64,000 nt of DNA from Capillidium heterosporum (GCA_016630905.1 WBMQ01000002.1:124001-188000); one strand, 5' to 3'. Positions 14,959 through 28,055 are shown, numbered from the stretch's first letter. Notes: generated by a model not told the origin, from the sequence alone. Numbers and translations are program-made.

Positions 14959-16548
14959 CGTATATACTTCTCTCTAGGAACCTTTGTCGATTAATTAGTT
15001 GTGCTGCTGTCTGTAAGTTGATTTATAAGAGTGGAAGTTATTAGTCAAGTTGTTCCCATAAGGCAAAATTTAGTTTTGGGTTACTACCAACTTATTGCTT
15101 TTCATTAAACCCCGAGACCCATTTCTGATTGGCTCCATGGATTATTTACCCTCTTTCATAATTCCAAAACCTGAAGTACCCCAACCCAAACTACATCAAG
15201 AAAAGAACTTGGCTTTAGTTTGGAAGCCAAGTGTAAACTTCAGTTCAAAAGGTCAAGCGTACACGAGGCAGTACAAGATAAAGATAAAATTACACCTTGA
15301 TTTTTATATGAGCCGACTTTTGCTACGCCTGAATAGTAGTAAAGTCTACTTCCTAACTTTTATCCAAGCAGTTCATTAGCTACCCATTTTGGGTTCAGTC
15401 AATTTCTCCGGTAAGCAAAGCCATTTTTGAAGTTAGTAAGTTTGATTTTGGAGGTGAGTGGGGCAATTTACCTTTAATCCAAAAAGCCGGCAAAAGTAAG
15501 TACTACAAAGTGTCTATATATGAGCTAAAAGTTTGGATTGAGACAGTACTGGATCCAAGCCTTGGCCTTTGGTAAAGTTGCTTAACTATTAACTCTGGCT
15601 ATGAGCCGATTTCAAGCAGTATAATAATTGGAAATTCAATAAAAGGCCTAAAATTAGATTGGTATATATGCTTTTCTATAAGGAGCGTTAGGTAAGTAAT
15701 TTAAGTTTTGGGCTATTTACAATTTTTATCAAAATTTAAATGTGGGATATGTTGATAAATAATTGTCAAAACCTGTTGTATTAGATAATATTAGCTTTCA
15801 TTCCTTAATAACTGGTAACCAATAACCTATTGAGCACTATATAGTAAGCCAAGATTTTAAACTCAACTATGTTTTTCAGATATTGATTACCAGCATTATG
15901 AAAGTTAATTAATGAAGTTTAACCTTTTGTAGGAATACTCATAGGCCAGATATCACTGGTACAATGGGATTTGATGCTTTTTTAGTAACTCGGTACGACT
16001 ACTAACAAAAAACCAGTAATAGTATTCAACTTTGAATTTCAGCTCTAATTTACCAGCCTCACATCGCAAGCACGATATTAGTGAGATTATAATGGATATA
16101 TTGAGCGATTATCAAAAGTGCTGTAGTATACCTACATTTTGATAGTAGTGTTGTATTTCAAATGAACCAATGTTGTCCTTTTAAAGTAAAACTGAGATAC
16201 TCAAATGAATACTTTTTGCATATTAAAGTAGGTTGTGATCGCTTGGATTGATAGCAACCTACATATATTTACGGTTAAGCTATATTAACCCTTAAAACAA
16301 TTGCTAACCTAATTATTGGATATGTTATTCGTATATATTGAATGGATAGTTAAAAATATGCAAATAGGTATGAAAACTGAAGCTATTCTCTGGGTTCATT
16401 GGCTCAAAAGGCACTTTAAGACTATAGTACACTTGAAATCTTAGACAATTTACTTTAAGCGAAATCCTATTTTTACATCTAAACCATCTTTTACTTAAAA
16501 GTATATCTCTATATTGACTGACCTTCCAAAAGCCTACCTCTTACAATT
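14959..16548. other. Intergenic with a possible coding relic at 15095-15592
   Basis: Two stretches look protein-like but are broken. On the plus strand 15095-15379 reads SMDYLPSFIIPKPEVPQPK and NLALVWKPSVNFSSKG. About 15410-15592, in another frame, reads AIFEVSKFDFGGEWGNLPLI followed by YKVSIYELKVWIETVLDPSLG before a TAA. The composition is unlike random AT-rich sequence, so a decayed gene is plausible, but I do not recognise the family. The rest of the stretch shows nothing. Confidence 0.3.
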
Positions 16549-17695
16549 TTTATGGCTAATATCGATATATTTGGCTAGGAAGGCCACAGAAAGACCTTGA
16601 TTGCTGCCATCAGTAAATTTTCAGCTTCTAAAAGCAGGATCGAATTCAAGAGTTACAACCAACTTCACAATGTACTTGAGGTAACGAGTCAAGATATTCC
16701 ATTCAATGCTGTCTACCTGGGTACATCATGAAAACCTGTTGCTACAACCTAATTGACTGCCTCAAGAACACCGACTATGTCAAAGATTTAGTTATCGGCG
16801 CCACTCAGATGGACGCTACCATCCTTGTAGTCTCAATAGTCAAAAGTGTAGAGTAGGAGACTTGTAAGCAGATAATATTGACCAGTGCCAGAATTAAGAA
16901 ATTGGTCATATTTTTAAACAAGCTCAAGAGCTATTACAGCTTATAAAATGAATATTTTAGAACTATTAGAGCAAGTTGGGTTCGATTTGAATATATCCAT
17001 CATTTCTAGCTCTACTTCAAGTACTTTAGAAGTTAGTAAGCCTGCAGTTGGTGCCCAAGCCATCGGAAAATTACTTGTAGCTATCGATGCACACACTCCT
17101 ATCCCAAATTATTACATCTAGCCATTTTTTGATATTCATTGAGAACAAAAAGACTACACTTGAAGATGATATGGTAGTTAAAGGATGTATCGAACGTGAT
17201 ACCATAATTTCTAATATCAAGGTTGACGGCTTCGATATCGTATATACCAAATAGTATACTATCTCTAGCGTCGAGGTTTCTGGAAAGGCGATGGAGCAGG
17301 ATGTAGCTGGACAGGAGGTCAATATTATACTAGGTAATCTCAAGTTAAATAATTTGCAGCCTAGTCAAATTTTAAATGTTTTCAGTTCGATTAAACCCTA
17401 CACCAGCCTTCAAATCTATATATATATCTTAACTAAGGGTGAAAGTGGGTATAAGGCTCTGTTCTTTAAGGGTTATCGTCGCCACAATCATTTGTGGGGG
17501 AGCGACATCACTTCCACCTTAGAGTTCCCGGAAGGTCTTAAGATGGTGCTACCCGGTGATAACATAGATTTGGATTTCAGCCTGATCCAGTCACTTGTTA
17601 TCAAGAAGGGCTCCCATTTCTCCATCCGTGAAAACGATCAAGCAATTGATTTTAGAGTCGTTAGTATATATGAATCTTTATTTCCGATCAGTTGA
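16549..17695 (+). pseudogene. Dead copy of mitochondrial elongation factor Tu
   Basis: Relic of TUF1/EF-Tu, the GTPase that delivers aminoacyl-tRNA to mitochondrial ribosomes. Blocks in family order: EGHRKTLIAAISKFSASK (G1 region, normally GHVDHGKTTL), FKSYNQLHNVLEVTSQDIPFNA (switch I, normally EEKARGITI), LIDCLKNTDYVKDLVIGATQ (G3, normally DCPGHADY), IKKLVIFLNKLK (G4, normally NKVD), ELLEQVGFDLNISIISSSTS, and a long C-terminal part (17291-17695) with TKGESGYKALFFKGYR, LPEGLKMVLPGDNIDLDF and FSIRENDQAIDFRVVS. Multiple stops and frame changes lie between the blocks, and about 20 residues near 16930 are missing. G1, G3 and G4 are all destroyed. The last 400 bases remain open by chance or recent decay. 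An intact copy presumably exists elsewhere. Confidence 0.92.
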
Positions 17696-18403
17696 TTCAA
17701 GCTATCACCTGGCTAAACAATGGTTCAAATTCTATATTCAAATGCATCCGTAAAATACAACCAAGTGTAACAACAGCTCAGCATATAGTATAATATAAAT
17801 GGTAAAACCAACATTTAAAGCTCAATAGTCATCAAAGGTCTACAAGGCATATTTGGTATAAACATATAAAGCTACTTAGTAGAAATCTCAATGAGGTGAA
17901 GTCATTCAAATTTATTAATTTAATTTATATAGGTTTTTGAATTAGGGTAATATTTTTATTATATTGATCTACTAATATATAGTTGGAGAATCCGATAATG
18001 CTTGTAAACTTGATACTAAAGATGAGTCCTTGCTAAAACTGCAAAATTAAAGGAAATAGAAGACTGCTGCTTAAGTAAGCTCTTCTGGTTTTAAATATAC
18101 TATGTACAAGTAGTTTAGAAGAAATGCTGACTATACATACGTATAGTTGTGATAAGTGAGTTGGTAGGACAGTAGTTACACTTAAGTCAATAATAAGGGC
18201 TTAACCCGCTACTTAAATTGCATCTTTTTATTTAAATCGATAATTTTTAATGAATAGAAGATATATACTTATATAATGTACCACATATTTTAGTTCTACA
18301 TGACGAGTCAACCCAAGCTACCTAAGCGGTCCATTTTTTAGTGAAAAAACCACAAAAAAATTTACAATTTCCTCTCAACACCATCTATAAATCCCTCCCT
18401 TCT
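17696..18403. other. Intergenic, nothing recognised
   Basis: AT-rich; no gene or shared repeat seen. Confidence 0.5.
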
Positions 18404-18742
18404 TTAACCTTCAACCACTCTATCATACAATGTACCTTTGACACTGGCTTTATAAGGCACACTCAACCTCTCAAATGAGTCAATTGAAATATTCAAGTAA
18501 AATAGCATGCACTCAACTATCCTACTGAAGGTATCTAGTTCCCACAGTCTTGACGTGGCAGCTATTTCAACAATGTCTTTATAAGAAACATCTTCAAGTG
18601 CTTCGACATCGATCTTTTTAATATATAGGTATTTCACAATGAAACTTAGGTTCTCAAACTTTATGCCATCGACTACTAGTATTCCAATAGTCACTTTTTG
18701 CAGGTCAGATTCTGTTTTTTCTTTGAGGTAGCTGGGGGTCAA
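18404..18742 (-). pseudogene. BTB/POZ-like gene fragment
   Basis: An open frame of about 110 codons (open back to about 18812) with the second half of a BTB/POZ fold: SYLKEKTESDLQKVTI, FENLSFIVKYLYIKKIDV (the F-x-x-x-L-x-Y-L-Y strand-helix of BTB) and DIVEIAATSRLWELDTFSRIVECML (the helix pair that follows). BTB domains mediate dimerisation and cullin-3 adaptor roles. There is no ATG at a sensible place upstream, and the first half of the domain is missing or sits in an unseen 5' exon. The frame upstream is closed by TAA. Either a partial relic or the last exon of a gene whose beginning I could not find. Confidence 0.45.
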
Positions 18743-18812
18743 AGTTAAGAATATCTTATATGCATAGCCTATCCTTTCTTGTAAACTCCTGTGTTATCAC
18801 TGCTTCGCTTAC

Positions 18813-20269
18813 ATTCGGACCGGAAGCTGGATAAGTTTTTATCATTATAATAGTTTCGGAATATAGAGAACCCAACATATAGTTTGCAATTCGTGGATAC
18901 TAGAGGTTTCAAGATAACGAAAAACTGGATTGTATCCAAGCCATGTAGAGAAACTTAAGACAGACAATATTCTTAATGAACAAATGCATATCAAATAGCA
19001 CAACGTTTTCAGCTAATATTGGATAGTGTTCACCAGCTTGGACTTGGTCATGGACTGAATGCTTCCTATTTAAAAACAAAGCTGCTTATTGTTAGAGCCT
19101 ATGTGATAATTGAGACTGTAGTACTTTATGTACAGTTCCTTAATAAAGAGTTGGAGCTGATCTGAGTTATTTGTGGCATTTAGTAATATACATTAAAATA
19201 TTACTTTTAAATTTTAAAAATATTGTTATATTGTGCTACGTTCTATAATATGTTTGGAATTTGAAGTTGGTTGTATCAAAGATATAGTCTTTAAAGTATA
19301 AATCTACATCTTTTAATTTCAAATAGACGATGTAATCAAACAGGTTGAGCTTGGTATACTTAGCAACTGTTTGACTAGACGAATCTGAAGATTAATGGAA
19401 TCGAACCTTTTGTTGTCTATAGTAACTTTTATTCATATTTATAGTGAATGTATCTTTATTCAGCTGATATTTTAGTACTACTTTCAGAAGACTAAATAGG
19501 ATGGAAAGGTTGAGCTTTGTCTAAAAATCAGCTTTAGTTTCAAATATCTGAACCATGGTGTCAATTTGTAAAGCCAAGTCCACTTACCTCATCAACTACA
19601 GAACTAAAATGACGGCTTTGAAGCCAATACTATATAGATAAACAAACATAAGTTTTATATAAAAATATAGTTGGATTCACAAATAGTGTATTGCAAATAC
19701 ACACCTAATTGTAAGCCAAATACTCCAGAGAAACTAACTTTGCACATATAAAAATACAATTTAAATGGAACTGGAGTTACGATTCGAAAATACGGTGTTA
19801 CTATACCTGCAATATATATCACGAAATAGCTATAAAGATGACCAGGGATATATTTCTATTTATTTAATACAATAGAATCTATCTTGTCATACCAACCAGT
19901 CTTCTCAAATTATAGCAACCTCCTAACTTATACACGACTTAAATTCATAGAGGCTATTATGGCATTTCTAACATATAAGTCAACACTTCACACACTAAAC
20001 ACTATTAATACATGTTTTGTTTGGTATATATTTTCAATCCACTACTGCACCTACCTTTCCCAGGATGTATCATTGATATGCCATCCAAACCTTTAAACTT
20101 TTGTTCTGGTTTAATATCCCGCTTTTCTTGGCCAATTTCTATAAAAATTTGCAGTCTAAACTGGAACAAAGCTTGGACTAAGTTTATGAGCTACGTCACC
20201 TAACAAATCTACTAACTCGTAAAATAGTTTCATTCTAACAAACTCTCATCTCAAAAATTAGCACTTGAC
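18813..20269. other. Long intergenic stretch, nothing firmly recognised
   Basis: About 1.45 kb without a supported gene. Plus-strand frames near 19884-20203 overlap each other and have Tyr/Leu/Thr-rich chance composition. A minus-strand patch near 19260-19330 reads YLKLKDVDLYFKDYIFD and might be old coding sequence, but no family is recognisable. Confidence 0.4.
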
Positions 20270-21405
20270 ATGTCCGCTACAACCACCATCAACCCAACCA
20301 ACAACTTCAACCTCGAGGACCTAAAGTCATCAACCTTGATACTAGTAATTTGAGCAATACTAAGAATTTAAAATTAATTCTATTTTTTATTTCTATTCCA
20401 GCCTTCAGTAGCTTTAGGTAATGTAGGTCAACTGACCATCGACTTGATAATTGAAAACTTCCAACTACAAAGAGTAGGGACTTTGAACAGTCTGTTCCTA
20501 ACTAAAGTTTATGGTCCAAACCCTTTCACCTCCATCAACGATAGTTCCACCAACTTCGCTAGTAATGGAGAAGGTAGCTCAACTACGACTATTACCTTTT
20601 CTCAAATCTTGCATTTTAGTTTACTTTGACCCTTCACGCAAGTTAACAATAATTCAGCTGAGAGCTCCAATAATCCCAGTAATTTTTTAGTCTTTCATAG
20701 CCAACTTAATAAATTTGTAGAGCTACATGAACAACTTCGTAGCCGACCTACTTAGCTTAATTGTCCAATATGATTTCCAACAGGTCTACATGCTGACTAG
20801 TTATGACAAAACTTTGCGTGAGGATACCATGATCCAAAAGTAAAATTTTCAACCTCTTTAATATTTGCGATTAACATCAATCTCAATCTCTATAACTCAG
20901 AGACTGCACCTGGTATCTAACTACTGCTACCGACAACACTTTAACTAATTTGACGGATGTCTTACCTTTACCAGTCAAAGATACTTCCTTGGACGAACAG
21001 TCTCAATTCGAAGATAAGAATTTGGATACTAGTTTGCCAGGCTCTGGCTACGCTGCAAAACTTTATCGCTTAGCAAAAGAGCACCAGTTTACCAAACTTA
21101 ATTTGCTGCTGCTATCGGTAACTGAAGGAGGTATTTTTTTAACTTCATATAGTGTTTTAACGATTCCATTTCAAAAAGATAACGGTTGGGATGCCGCCAA
21201 CTTTGCTACAACTTTATTGCCTCTGTTCAACAGCCCCTTACCTTATCCAATGGAGACTGGTAACTCTTCTATTGTCATTATAATATGCTTATATAGTTTA
21301 TTTTTAGAATATACAGCGGATAATCAGAAGGTTATCAACGGTTGGAAAGCACCTCCAAGCTGGTCCCATCTTTTCGGGAATCCTACCTTACCCGAACTTT
21401 ATTAA
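20270..21405 (+). CDS. Proteasome assembly chaperone 2 (PAC2/PSMG2/Add66)
   Basis: Partner of PAC1 that builds the 20S alpha ring and prevents misassembly. Six exons: 20270-20344, 20402-20573, 20620-20678, 20721-20839, 20901-21259, 21308-21405, giving 293 aa (about 265 in mammals). Family signatures: PSVALGNVGQLTIDLII at the exon 1/2 join (PAC2 has VSVGNVGQLA), EVYFDPSRKLTIIQLRAPII spanning two introns, YDFQQVYMLTS, GSGYAAKLYRLAKEH with the following LLLLSVTEGG (PAC2: GGG-KTLY...VSEGDN), and the closing WKAPPSWSHLFGNPTLPELY, nearly the family C-terminus. All joins keep frame. Exon 3 is only 59 nt. The last intron (48 nt) is a multiple of three and could be retained without a frame break. Confidence 0.92.
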
Positions 21406-22143
21406 ACTTTCTATATGTTTTATCGGTTTCCTTTGATTTGAGTTTTATTGTTTTCATGGCTTGTAAGGTTAGTTAAATCCTAACTTTGAGGTTAGATTTG
21501 ACTTTTAATATATATTATCATCAAAAGTTTATTTGATAGCAAAGCTCATAGCTACAAGTGATATATTATTTCATTCTGGTGTATTCTATGTGTAATTATT
21601 ATTTAAATTCGATTTTGAATCTCTAAAGATTTTATTATCAAAACTAAAGCTACTCTAAACCTGTATATATCCAATAAATCTGCTAAGAAGCCTTTCAAAC
21701 TAAGATAATTTAATGATTTAATTGCAAAAATAATAATCTTTTCAGTTAGCTTTGAGATTGATATCTTAAAATGGCAACTCTAATGAAGTATATCATTTGC
21801 ACTTGTATAAATGGCACTCCCTTTACTATCGATTCCATCTTACTATTAAAATCCTAGTTAACGCCAAAACTACATATTAATTTTTCTAGTATAGTCGATA
21901 GTAGCCTCTTCCAACTATCCAAAGCTAATTCTACTATCGACACTTACAATTACAGTTGGTGAGCACCAAATCAATACTGCTTCAAGCTAGTTTTGATAAT
22001 CCCATCTAAAATAAACTTCAATGACGTAACTTCCATCCCAAAGCTCCAATTTTACAAATCTACTTTTCCATCACTTTTATCACTATACGAACAAATAATC
22101 TCGCCTACTCAGCTACCAAAGGCAAAAAGAAAGAGCAAACGAC
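21406..22143. other. Intergenic, VPS33 5' flank
   Basis: No gene recognised; the VPS33 start follows directly at the right end. Confidence 0.5.
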
Positions 22144-24511
22144 ATGAGTCAACTAAGTGACAAATACCTGGACGCCAAGAAGCTACGGGAGGAGTTGCGC
22201 AACACCTTGGTCCAAATTTTAGATTCAGTAACTTTACCAGCCACTTCCAATTTTAAATAGGAAACCAATTCAAGATTTTAGGTAGGAAAGTTTTAATTCT
22301 GGATACCAGTTTATCAGGTCCATTGTCTTTAATAACTGAATTCTCATTTTTAAAGGTATCTTTTAACTTTACATTGGTCATTTTAAAAATTGAATAATAT
22401 AGAGTCGTGGTATAGAGAAAGTCTACTTCCTACAGGATACTTTACCTACCATAGAAGTTGAAAGTTTACTCTATTTGATACGACCGACTTTAACCAACGT
22501 CAACATAGTTTCAAGTAAGTTTTCTCTACTATCAATGCAATGTTGACTTGTGCCCTACAATATAGACCATATAGCCCAACTAAGTCAAACTCAAAGCAAA
22601 GTCCAAACCAATCTCTACTTAGTTCCGAGACGGAGCTTGATAGTGGACCGGGTACTAGAATCCAAAGGGGTTTTAGGTTCTATAACCAGAGTTGGAGAAT
22701 TCCCTTTGGAGCTGTTACCCATCGAAGATGATTTATACTCCTTGCAGTTGGATACTGCTTTCAGCGACCTATACCTAGTAATATTTATGTTTGGATTATA
22801 TTTTAAACTATTTTAGAATGGAGACCTATCTAGCCTATTTTCAATCGGTCAAGTGCTTATGAAGTTCCAAGTCGAGCATGGATTCTTCAACCGGATCTTG
22901 GGTAAAGGGGACTTAGCAAAGGTACCTTGAGATAACAAATGGTAACCAACCCAATTAAAAATCAATTTAGAAACTTGATGCCACAATTCACCGTCTACGT
23001 TTAGAGCGTGAGGTAGAACTTGGTTCCCTTTCCACCCAACCCTCAACCTTACTCCAATCTCTCGTAATTATTGATCGCACTTCCGATCTAATTACCCCAC
23101 TGTTAACTCCTTTAACCTATGAAGGATTGATTGACGACCATTTGACTATACGCAACGGGGTAGTAGAACTGGATCTCGATTCCAGCACCAACTCCAAATC
23201 GAAACCAAGTCGACACAACTTGAACAACAGCGACAATTTGTACGTCCAACTTCGCGACCAAAACTTTGCCCAAATCGGTGGCATTCTAAGTAGAGAAGCA
23301 AGACAGTTGGAGTCGAATTTACAACGCCACCATACTGCCAACTCGGTATCCGAATTGAGGCAGTTTGTAAGTCAGTTGGGAGATCTACAAGCCGAACAGA
23401 CCTCCTTAAAACTACGTACTGCCATAGTCCTTAATTTTTATTGACTCAGGAATTTAGATATACGATTGGGTGAAATACTTACCGAAGTTACTAAAGGGGA
23501 GCCCTTCAACTCCAAGTTGGAGGTCGAACAAGGTAAAGCTTTACCACAAAAACTGCTAAAAGTAACTAGGTCTCGTAAGTGATGCACCCCGTAAAATCGC
23601 CTCGTTAGATTATCTTGAGGATGCCATAGCTCGACAGGACGACTTGATCCAAATTCTGAAGGTCCTCTGCCTGCAATCCCAAATCTACAATGGCCTACCC
23701 ACCCAACTTTATCAGCGTTACGCCAAAGATATCTGCCAGGTAATTTAACTTCCACCGACCAATACCAATACCACTTTAGACTTATGGTTACCACCACATT
23801 GCCACTTTGCAAAACTTGGAAAAGGTAGGCCTCCTCCTCCTCAAAGAGGAGAGCTCGACCTTGATCTACGAAAATCTGAAGAAAGGGTTTCGTCTCCTGG
23901 TCGACGAGGTGGACGAATTGGAGCCTAACGACCTCTCCTATGTATTCTCGGGGTATGCTCCTCTATCTACAAGACTCATCCAATGTGGGGTCCTCGTTGA
24001 CCCTTTAGCCAAGTTTGAAGGATCTACCAAAGCTTCGGCCCTAGCCAAGTTCAACGGATTAGTTACTGCGTTTACGACCTCCTCTTCTACCCAGAGAGAC
24101 AGCGAGAACTTAGCTTTAGGTCCGGGATGGTCAAGGTTCGAAGATCTGTTGGGGATGGTCAAGGGTAGCCTCTTTGACTACGTGCCCAAATTCGCTAATT
24201 CGGAGGTCTTGGGTAACTTTTGTTTCCATCCAAAATTTTAAAATAATTTAAAGGGGAAGGTATGGGACTGGATGCATCTTCATCTACGACCAGTAAAGTA
24301 GTTGTGGTAGTTATGTTGGGAGGTATAACCTACGCTGAAATAGCAGCTCTACGTTACCTCTCAGCTACCGACCCAGGTAGATTTTTTGGCCCATCCACAG
24401 TACTAATTTTTATATTTAGCCAATCGAAAGTTCATTATCCTAACTACCAACATCCTATCTGGTAGATCGATGTTGGACGAGTTGGTAGTCAAGTCCAATC
24501 CAAGTTTCTAA
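22144..24511 (+). CDS. VPS33: Vacuolar protein sorting-associated protein 33 (Sec1/Munc18 family)
   Basis: SM-family subunit of the HOPS/CORVET tethering complexes that clasps SNAREs for endosome and vacuole fusion. Eleven exons: 22144-22227, 22275-22355, 22403-22514, 22566-22777, 22817-22921, 22971-23415, 23458-23532, 23570-23739, 23780-24212, 24254-24376, 24420-24511; 643 aa. Landmarks: LDSILGRKVLILDTSLSGPL, NLYLVPRRSLIVDRVLE, LLPIEDDLYSLQ, FFNRILGKGDLAK, LVIIDRTSDLITPLLTPLTY (the SM signature), FVSQLGDLQAEQ, LKVLCLQSQIYNGL, LSYVFSGYAPLSTRLIQ, MLGGITYAEIAALRYLS, FIILTTNILSG. Each matches the Vps33 rather than the Sly1/Sec1 version. Introns run from 38 to 50 nt. Its 3' end lies 58 bp from the convergent UTP21 stop. 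Confidence 0.95.
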
Positions 24512-24569
24512 AGTTTTAATAAAATAAAATAATAAACTTCTTTATTTTCTATAGCCTTCTTTTCAAATT

Positions 24570-27500
24570 CTACAACCTTCTTACGAACTCTAATAAAGCT
24601 TGCGTACCTTTGACCCCATGCTCCAACTTGGTCCAAGCCGGCATGTTGACTAAATTCAAATTTCGCAATAACTCATTGAAGGTCTCTGAGTTGGCTACCA
24701 AGAGATCGCCATGCGTCTTCAAATATTTGTTGAGGTAGGCGTGCACCATCTCGAATCCATTTCTACGTCGCAATAGCTCGGTGAAGCCTTTGAGTAGGAT
24801 GGTATGGACCTCCAAACCAGCTGCTGCTGATAACAGCCCAATTTCAACTTCAATTTGAGCGGGGGATAGATTCTCCATAGTTCGGCGCAATTCCTCGTAC
24901 AGTTCCTCATCGTTGCTATTCAAAGCCTTACGAATACACGTTATCAGCTCACTCTCCAAAGCTAGAGGTCCGCCAGTAAGCACGTGGCTCTTTGCTTCAT
25001 CTTCGGCTTCGTCATCCTTGGTAGGGGCTACGAACTGGGGGTTAACTCCCTGAGTAGTAGCTAAGAAGAAGGGGGCAAGTTCAGGAGCCTTGGGTGGCTC
25101 AACTGGCTTGTTACGCTTCTGGATGGTCTCCAAGTTCAACAGCTTCAACCATTTGGACCAGGGAGCTTTGGACAAGGTTACCATGTTGGAAGTCAGCTGA
25201 TCAGGGCTAACGTATAGGTCACTTCCGATGATTTCGCCTTCCTCCTCATCACTGTCATTGTCGCTGCTCTCCTCCTCACTATCCTCGACCTCACGTCCAG
25301 CCGAGGGTAGCAAAGTCAGCTGGGGCACATGTAAGCTGGGTAGTGCCTTCAATGTGACATCTGCGTACATTGTTTTGTTGGACCAGGTGAAAATCCCTAC
25401 GTGATCGGCATGGGTCGTACTCAATAGATCCCCTTCGCTCGAAAACACTAAGCTAGTTACGGTGCTAGGTACTTTGAAATTATCAACCAGCTGACCACTG
25501 GGAATATCAAAAGTACGTAACGTGTTGTCTAAACTGGCGACTGTCAACCATCTGCCATCGGGAGAGAAACTCAAGTCAGTGATGCGGTGGCTAAATCCTT
25601 GGAATTTACGTACCAAATGCAAGGTATCCAGGTCGTAAACCCGGATGAGGTGGTCGTCACATGCAATGGCGACTAAGGAGTTGTCAGGGTGATGGGCCAC
25701 TTTGGCAATCGGTGATTCCAAGTTGATCTCGGATAGGATCTCGAACTTGTTTAGGTCCCAAATCTACAAGAAAGTTAGGATAAATTCAAAAATAAGAGGC
25801 ATACCTTCAAAGTGCAATCCAAAGATGCAGTTACGAAGGTTAGGTTGGATATGTCAGCAAAGATGCCAGTTACACTAGCTAGGTGGGCTACTTCCTTCGA
25901 CTTGCGCAGAGTACCCGACTGCAAGTTGAACATATACAAACTTCCTTTGTCGGTTCCTACCAAAGCAAAATTGCCACAGTGGGTGATGGCTACGCTCTTA
26001 GCAATAGCATCCTTATCTTTGACCTCCAGCTGCTTGGATCCCATACACCCGTCGGCGACGTGCCACGTCTTCAAGCTGCCACTACCGAGGTGGCAAGTAA
26101 CTAGATCGGCCCACTGCCTACGCTTGGCTGTGTTGCAAGCAAAGTCCGTCACCAGTGGCATGCGTAGACTTCTAACATCAACACCTAGTGCGTTGGCCTT
26201 CTTTTGGATCTTACCCTGCGTCAACTCCATACTGCGGTTGTCGTTGTAGACCGAGAACTTACGCATAGTGGCGTCCTGGCCAGCACTGAGGATGATGTGT
26301 CCCATCTCATAGCGGATCTTGGTAGGAGGAGCAAAGTGCCCGGATCGTGTGCGATATAAACGAGGTAGACCATCGTGTGTATCGAACAGCCATTGCTATA
26401 AAATGGAATATGAGCATTTATATATAGCCTAAATTACCTTAAGCGCGTTATCGTTTCCTGAAGACACCAGCAAAGGCTGGTTGTTCAAGTACTTCAAGCT
26501 AGCGATCTCGTTGGTATGGGCCTGCAGGATGGTATGGAATAGCTTGCGCTCCTCTAGATCCCAAACTGTTACATCGCCATTGACGCTGGCAGTAGCCATG
26601 TGGTGGTGATCGTCGGTTCTAAAGGTGATGGCGGTAACTTTCCCTTTCTGCTTGAAGCTCATGATACGTTTGGCCAGCTTCAAGTTGTACAGGACAATGG
26701 TACCGTCGAACAGACCTACTCCTACTACGTCGACGACTGGACTTTGGGCTAGGCAGGTGATGGGTGAGTGGAAGTTAGGGAAGGTGAAGATAAGCTTGCG
26801 GGTCTTGATGTTCCATAGTTGCATGCCACCCTGCCAGCTACCGAATACGACTTTGTTGAGATAAGTGTCGGGGTGCAGTAGGCAGGAGACTCTAAAGGTA
26901 CTGTGGGGGAATTCGATGCTGGTGTACATCTCTATTGTAAAATAAACTTAGCTATTGAACAGAAATATATAATGTACCGCAGGTTTTGGTTTCCCAAAGC
27001 TGGAAGTAGTTGTCAGTACTCAGGACCATGATGTGGTCGCCAAAGATCTCCAAGTGATAGATGTAGCCTGATTTTTCGGAAGTTACCACCGTTTTTACCT
27101 ATATGAAAATTAGTTGTGGTTCCATTTATTTAAAACGAAAATTACCGGATGGGTCCTTCGATACTTGATAAGTTTGTTGCCGTTGGCGACAAAGGTATTC
27201 TCACGTTTAACGGTGATGGCGGTTATAGGTTCGGGGGTAGGTTTACCAACCATAACTACGTTTAATTTCTCATTCTACGTTTTAGGTTAGCTAAAATGAA
27301 AAAGTAAAAATGCCTACGTTGAAGATGTGGAAACTATCACCGACACATGTCAATATAAAGGTAGCGTCGCCCAAAGTTTGGAGGGTGAAGGGGATATGGT
27401 TGCAGACATACCCAACTGCACGGAATGGGGAAAATATTTTGGATACTACATCTGGCTTCCTCGTCTTCTTAACTGCCTTTACATCCAATTCTATTTTCAA

Positions 27501-27707
27501 GGATTCCAAGTCTTTTTCTAAACCTTCTTCCTCTTCAACGTCCATCTTATCATTTTGTTTAGTTGAAGATACATTTCTTGGGACACCTATGTTGTTGGGT
27601 CCAGTCGAAACTTTCGACTTCTTCTTGGCAGTTTTAGTCTTGGTCTTCGTTTTGAGGCCATCCTTGTCGGCAATTTTGTTGATGTTTTTAGATATTGTAC
27701 TCATCAC
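24570..27707 (-). CDS. UTP21: U3 snoRNP / SSU processome WD-repeat protein Utp21 (WDR36)
   Basis: A tandem beta-propeller scaffold of the UTP-B complex, needed for 18S rRNA maturation in the nucleolus. Six exons (minus): 27707-27318, 27274-27146, 27098-26978, 26931-26438, 26395-25805, 25763-24570, giving 972 aa. The basic N-terminal extension (KTKTKTAKKKSK) precedes IFSPFRAVGYVCNHIPFTLQ and ATFILTCVGDSFHIF, the diagnostic Utp21 opening. WD repeats follow (GGMQLWNIKTRKLI, GDVTVWDLEERKLFHTIL, HIILSAGQDATMRKFSV, RVYDLDTLHLVRKF, LTVASLDNTLRTFDI). An acidic stretch (EDSEEESSDNDSDEEEGEI) precedes the Utp21-specific C-terminal domain with SKAPWSKWLKLLNLETI and VHTILLKGFTELLRRRNG. The first codon may be 27707 or 27704 (two adjacent Met). 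Confidence 0.95.
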
Positions 27708-28055
27708 TACCTCTACTCTATTTCCTTGATTCTATCTTTTGTCGATGGGCGTCCCTATACTTGATAAAAAAGTTTTGGCTTTGAGCTCAAATGGACAGTT
27801 TGGCGAACTTTAAAACTTTATTCTTGACAGAGCGAAGGCTTGAGTAAAAATTTTGATCAAATTTGCGCTGATGATTGAATAGATTGAAAGCACAGAGTAT
27901 TAAGAAAAATTTGCAAGCCTTACATGTCAGCACTTGTCTCTAAAATACCGTTTAGTTCAAAATTTCTTACAGAAAAATACCTATTAAATTTCGAACCAAG
28001 TCTATTAACTGACTAGGCTAGTTAAATAGTGGATTTTATTCGATTTTTCTGGTAT
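27708..28055. other. UTP21 upstream region
   Basis: About 350 bp between the UTP21 start and the left end of a TIR element. No gene seen. Confidence 0.5.

Noticed and set aside
27310-27729. Plus-strand 139-codon frame
   Set aside because: Antisense to the conserved first exon of UTP21.
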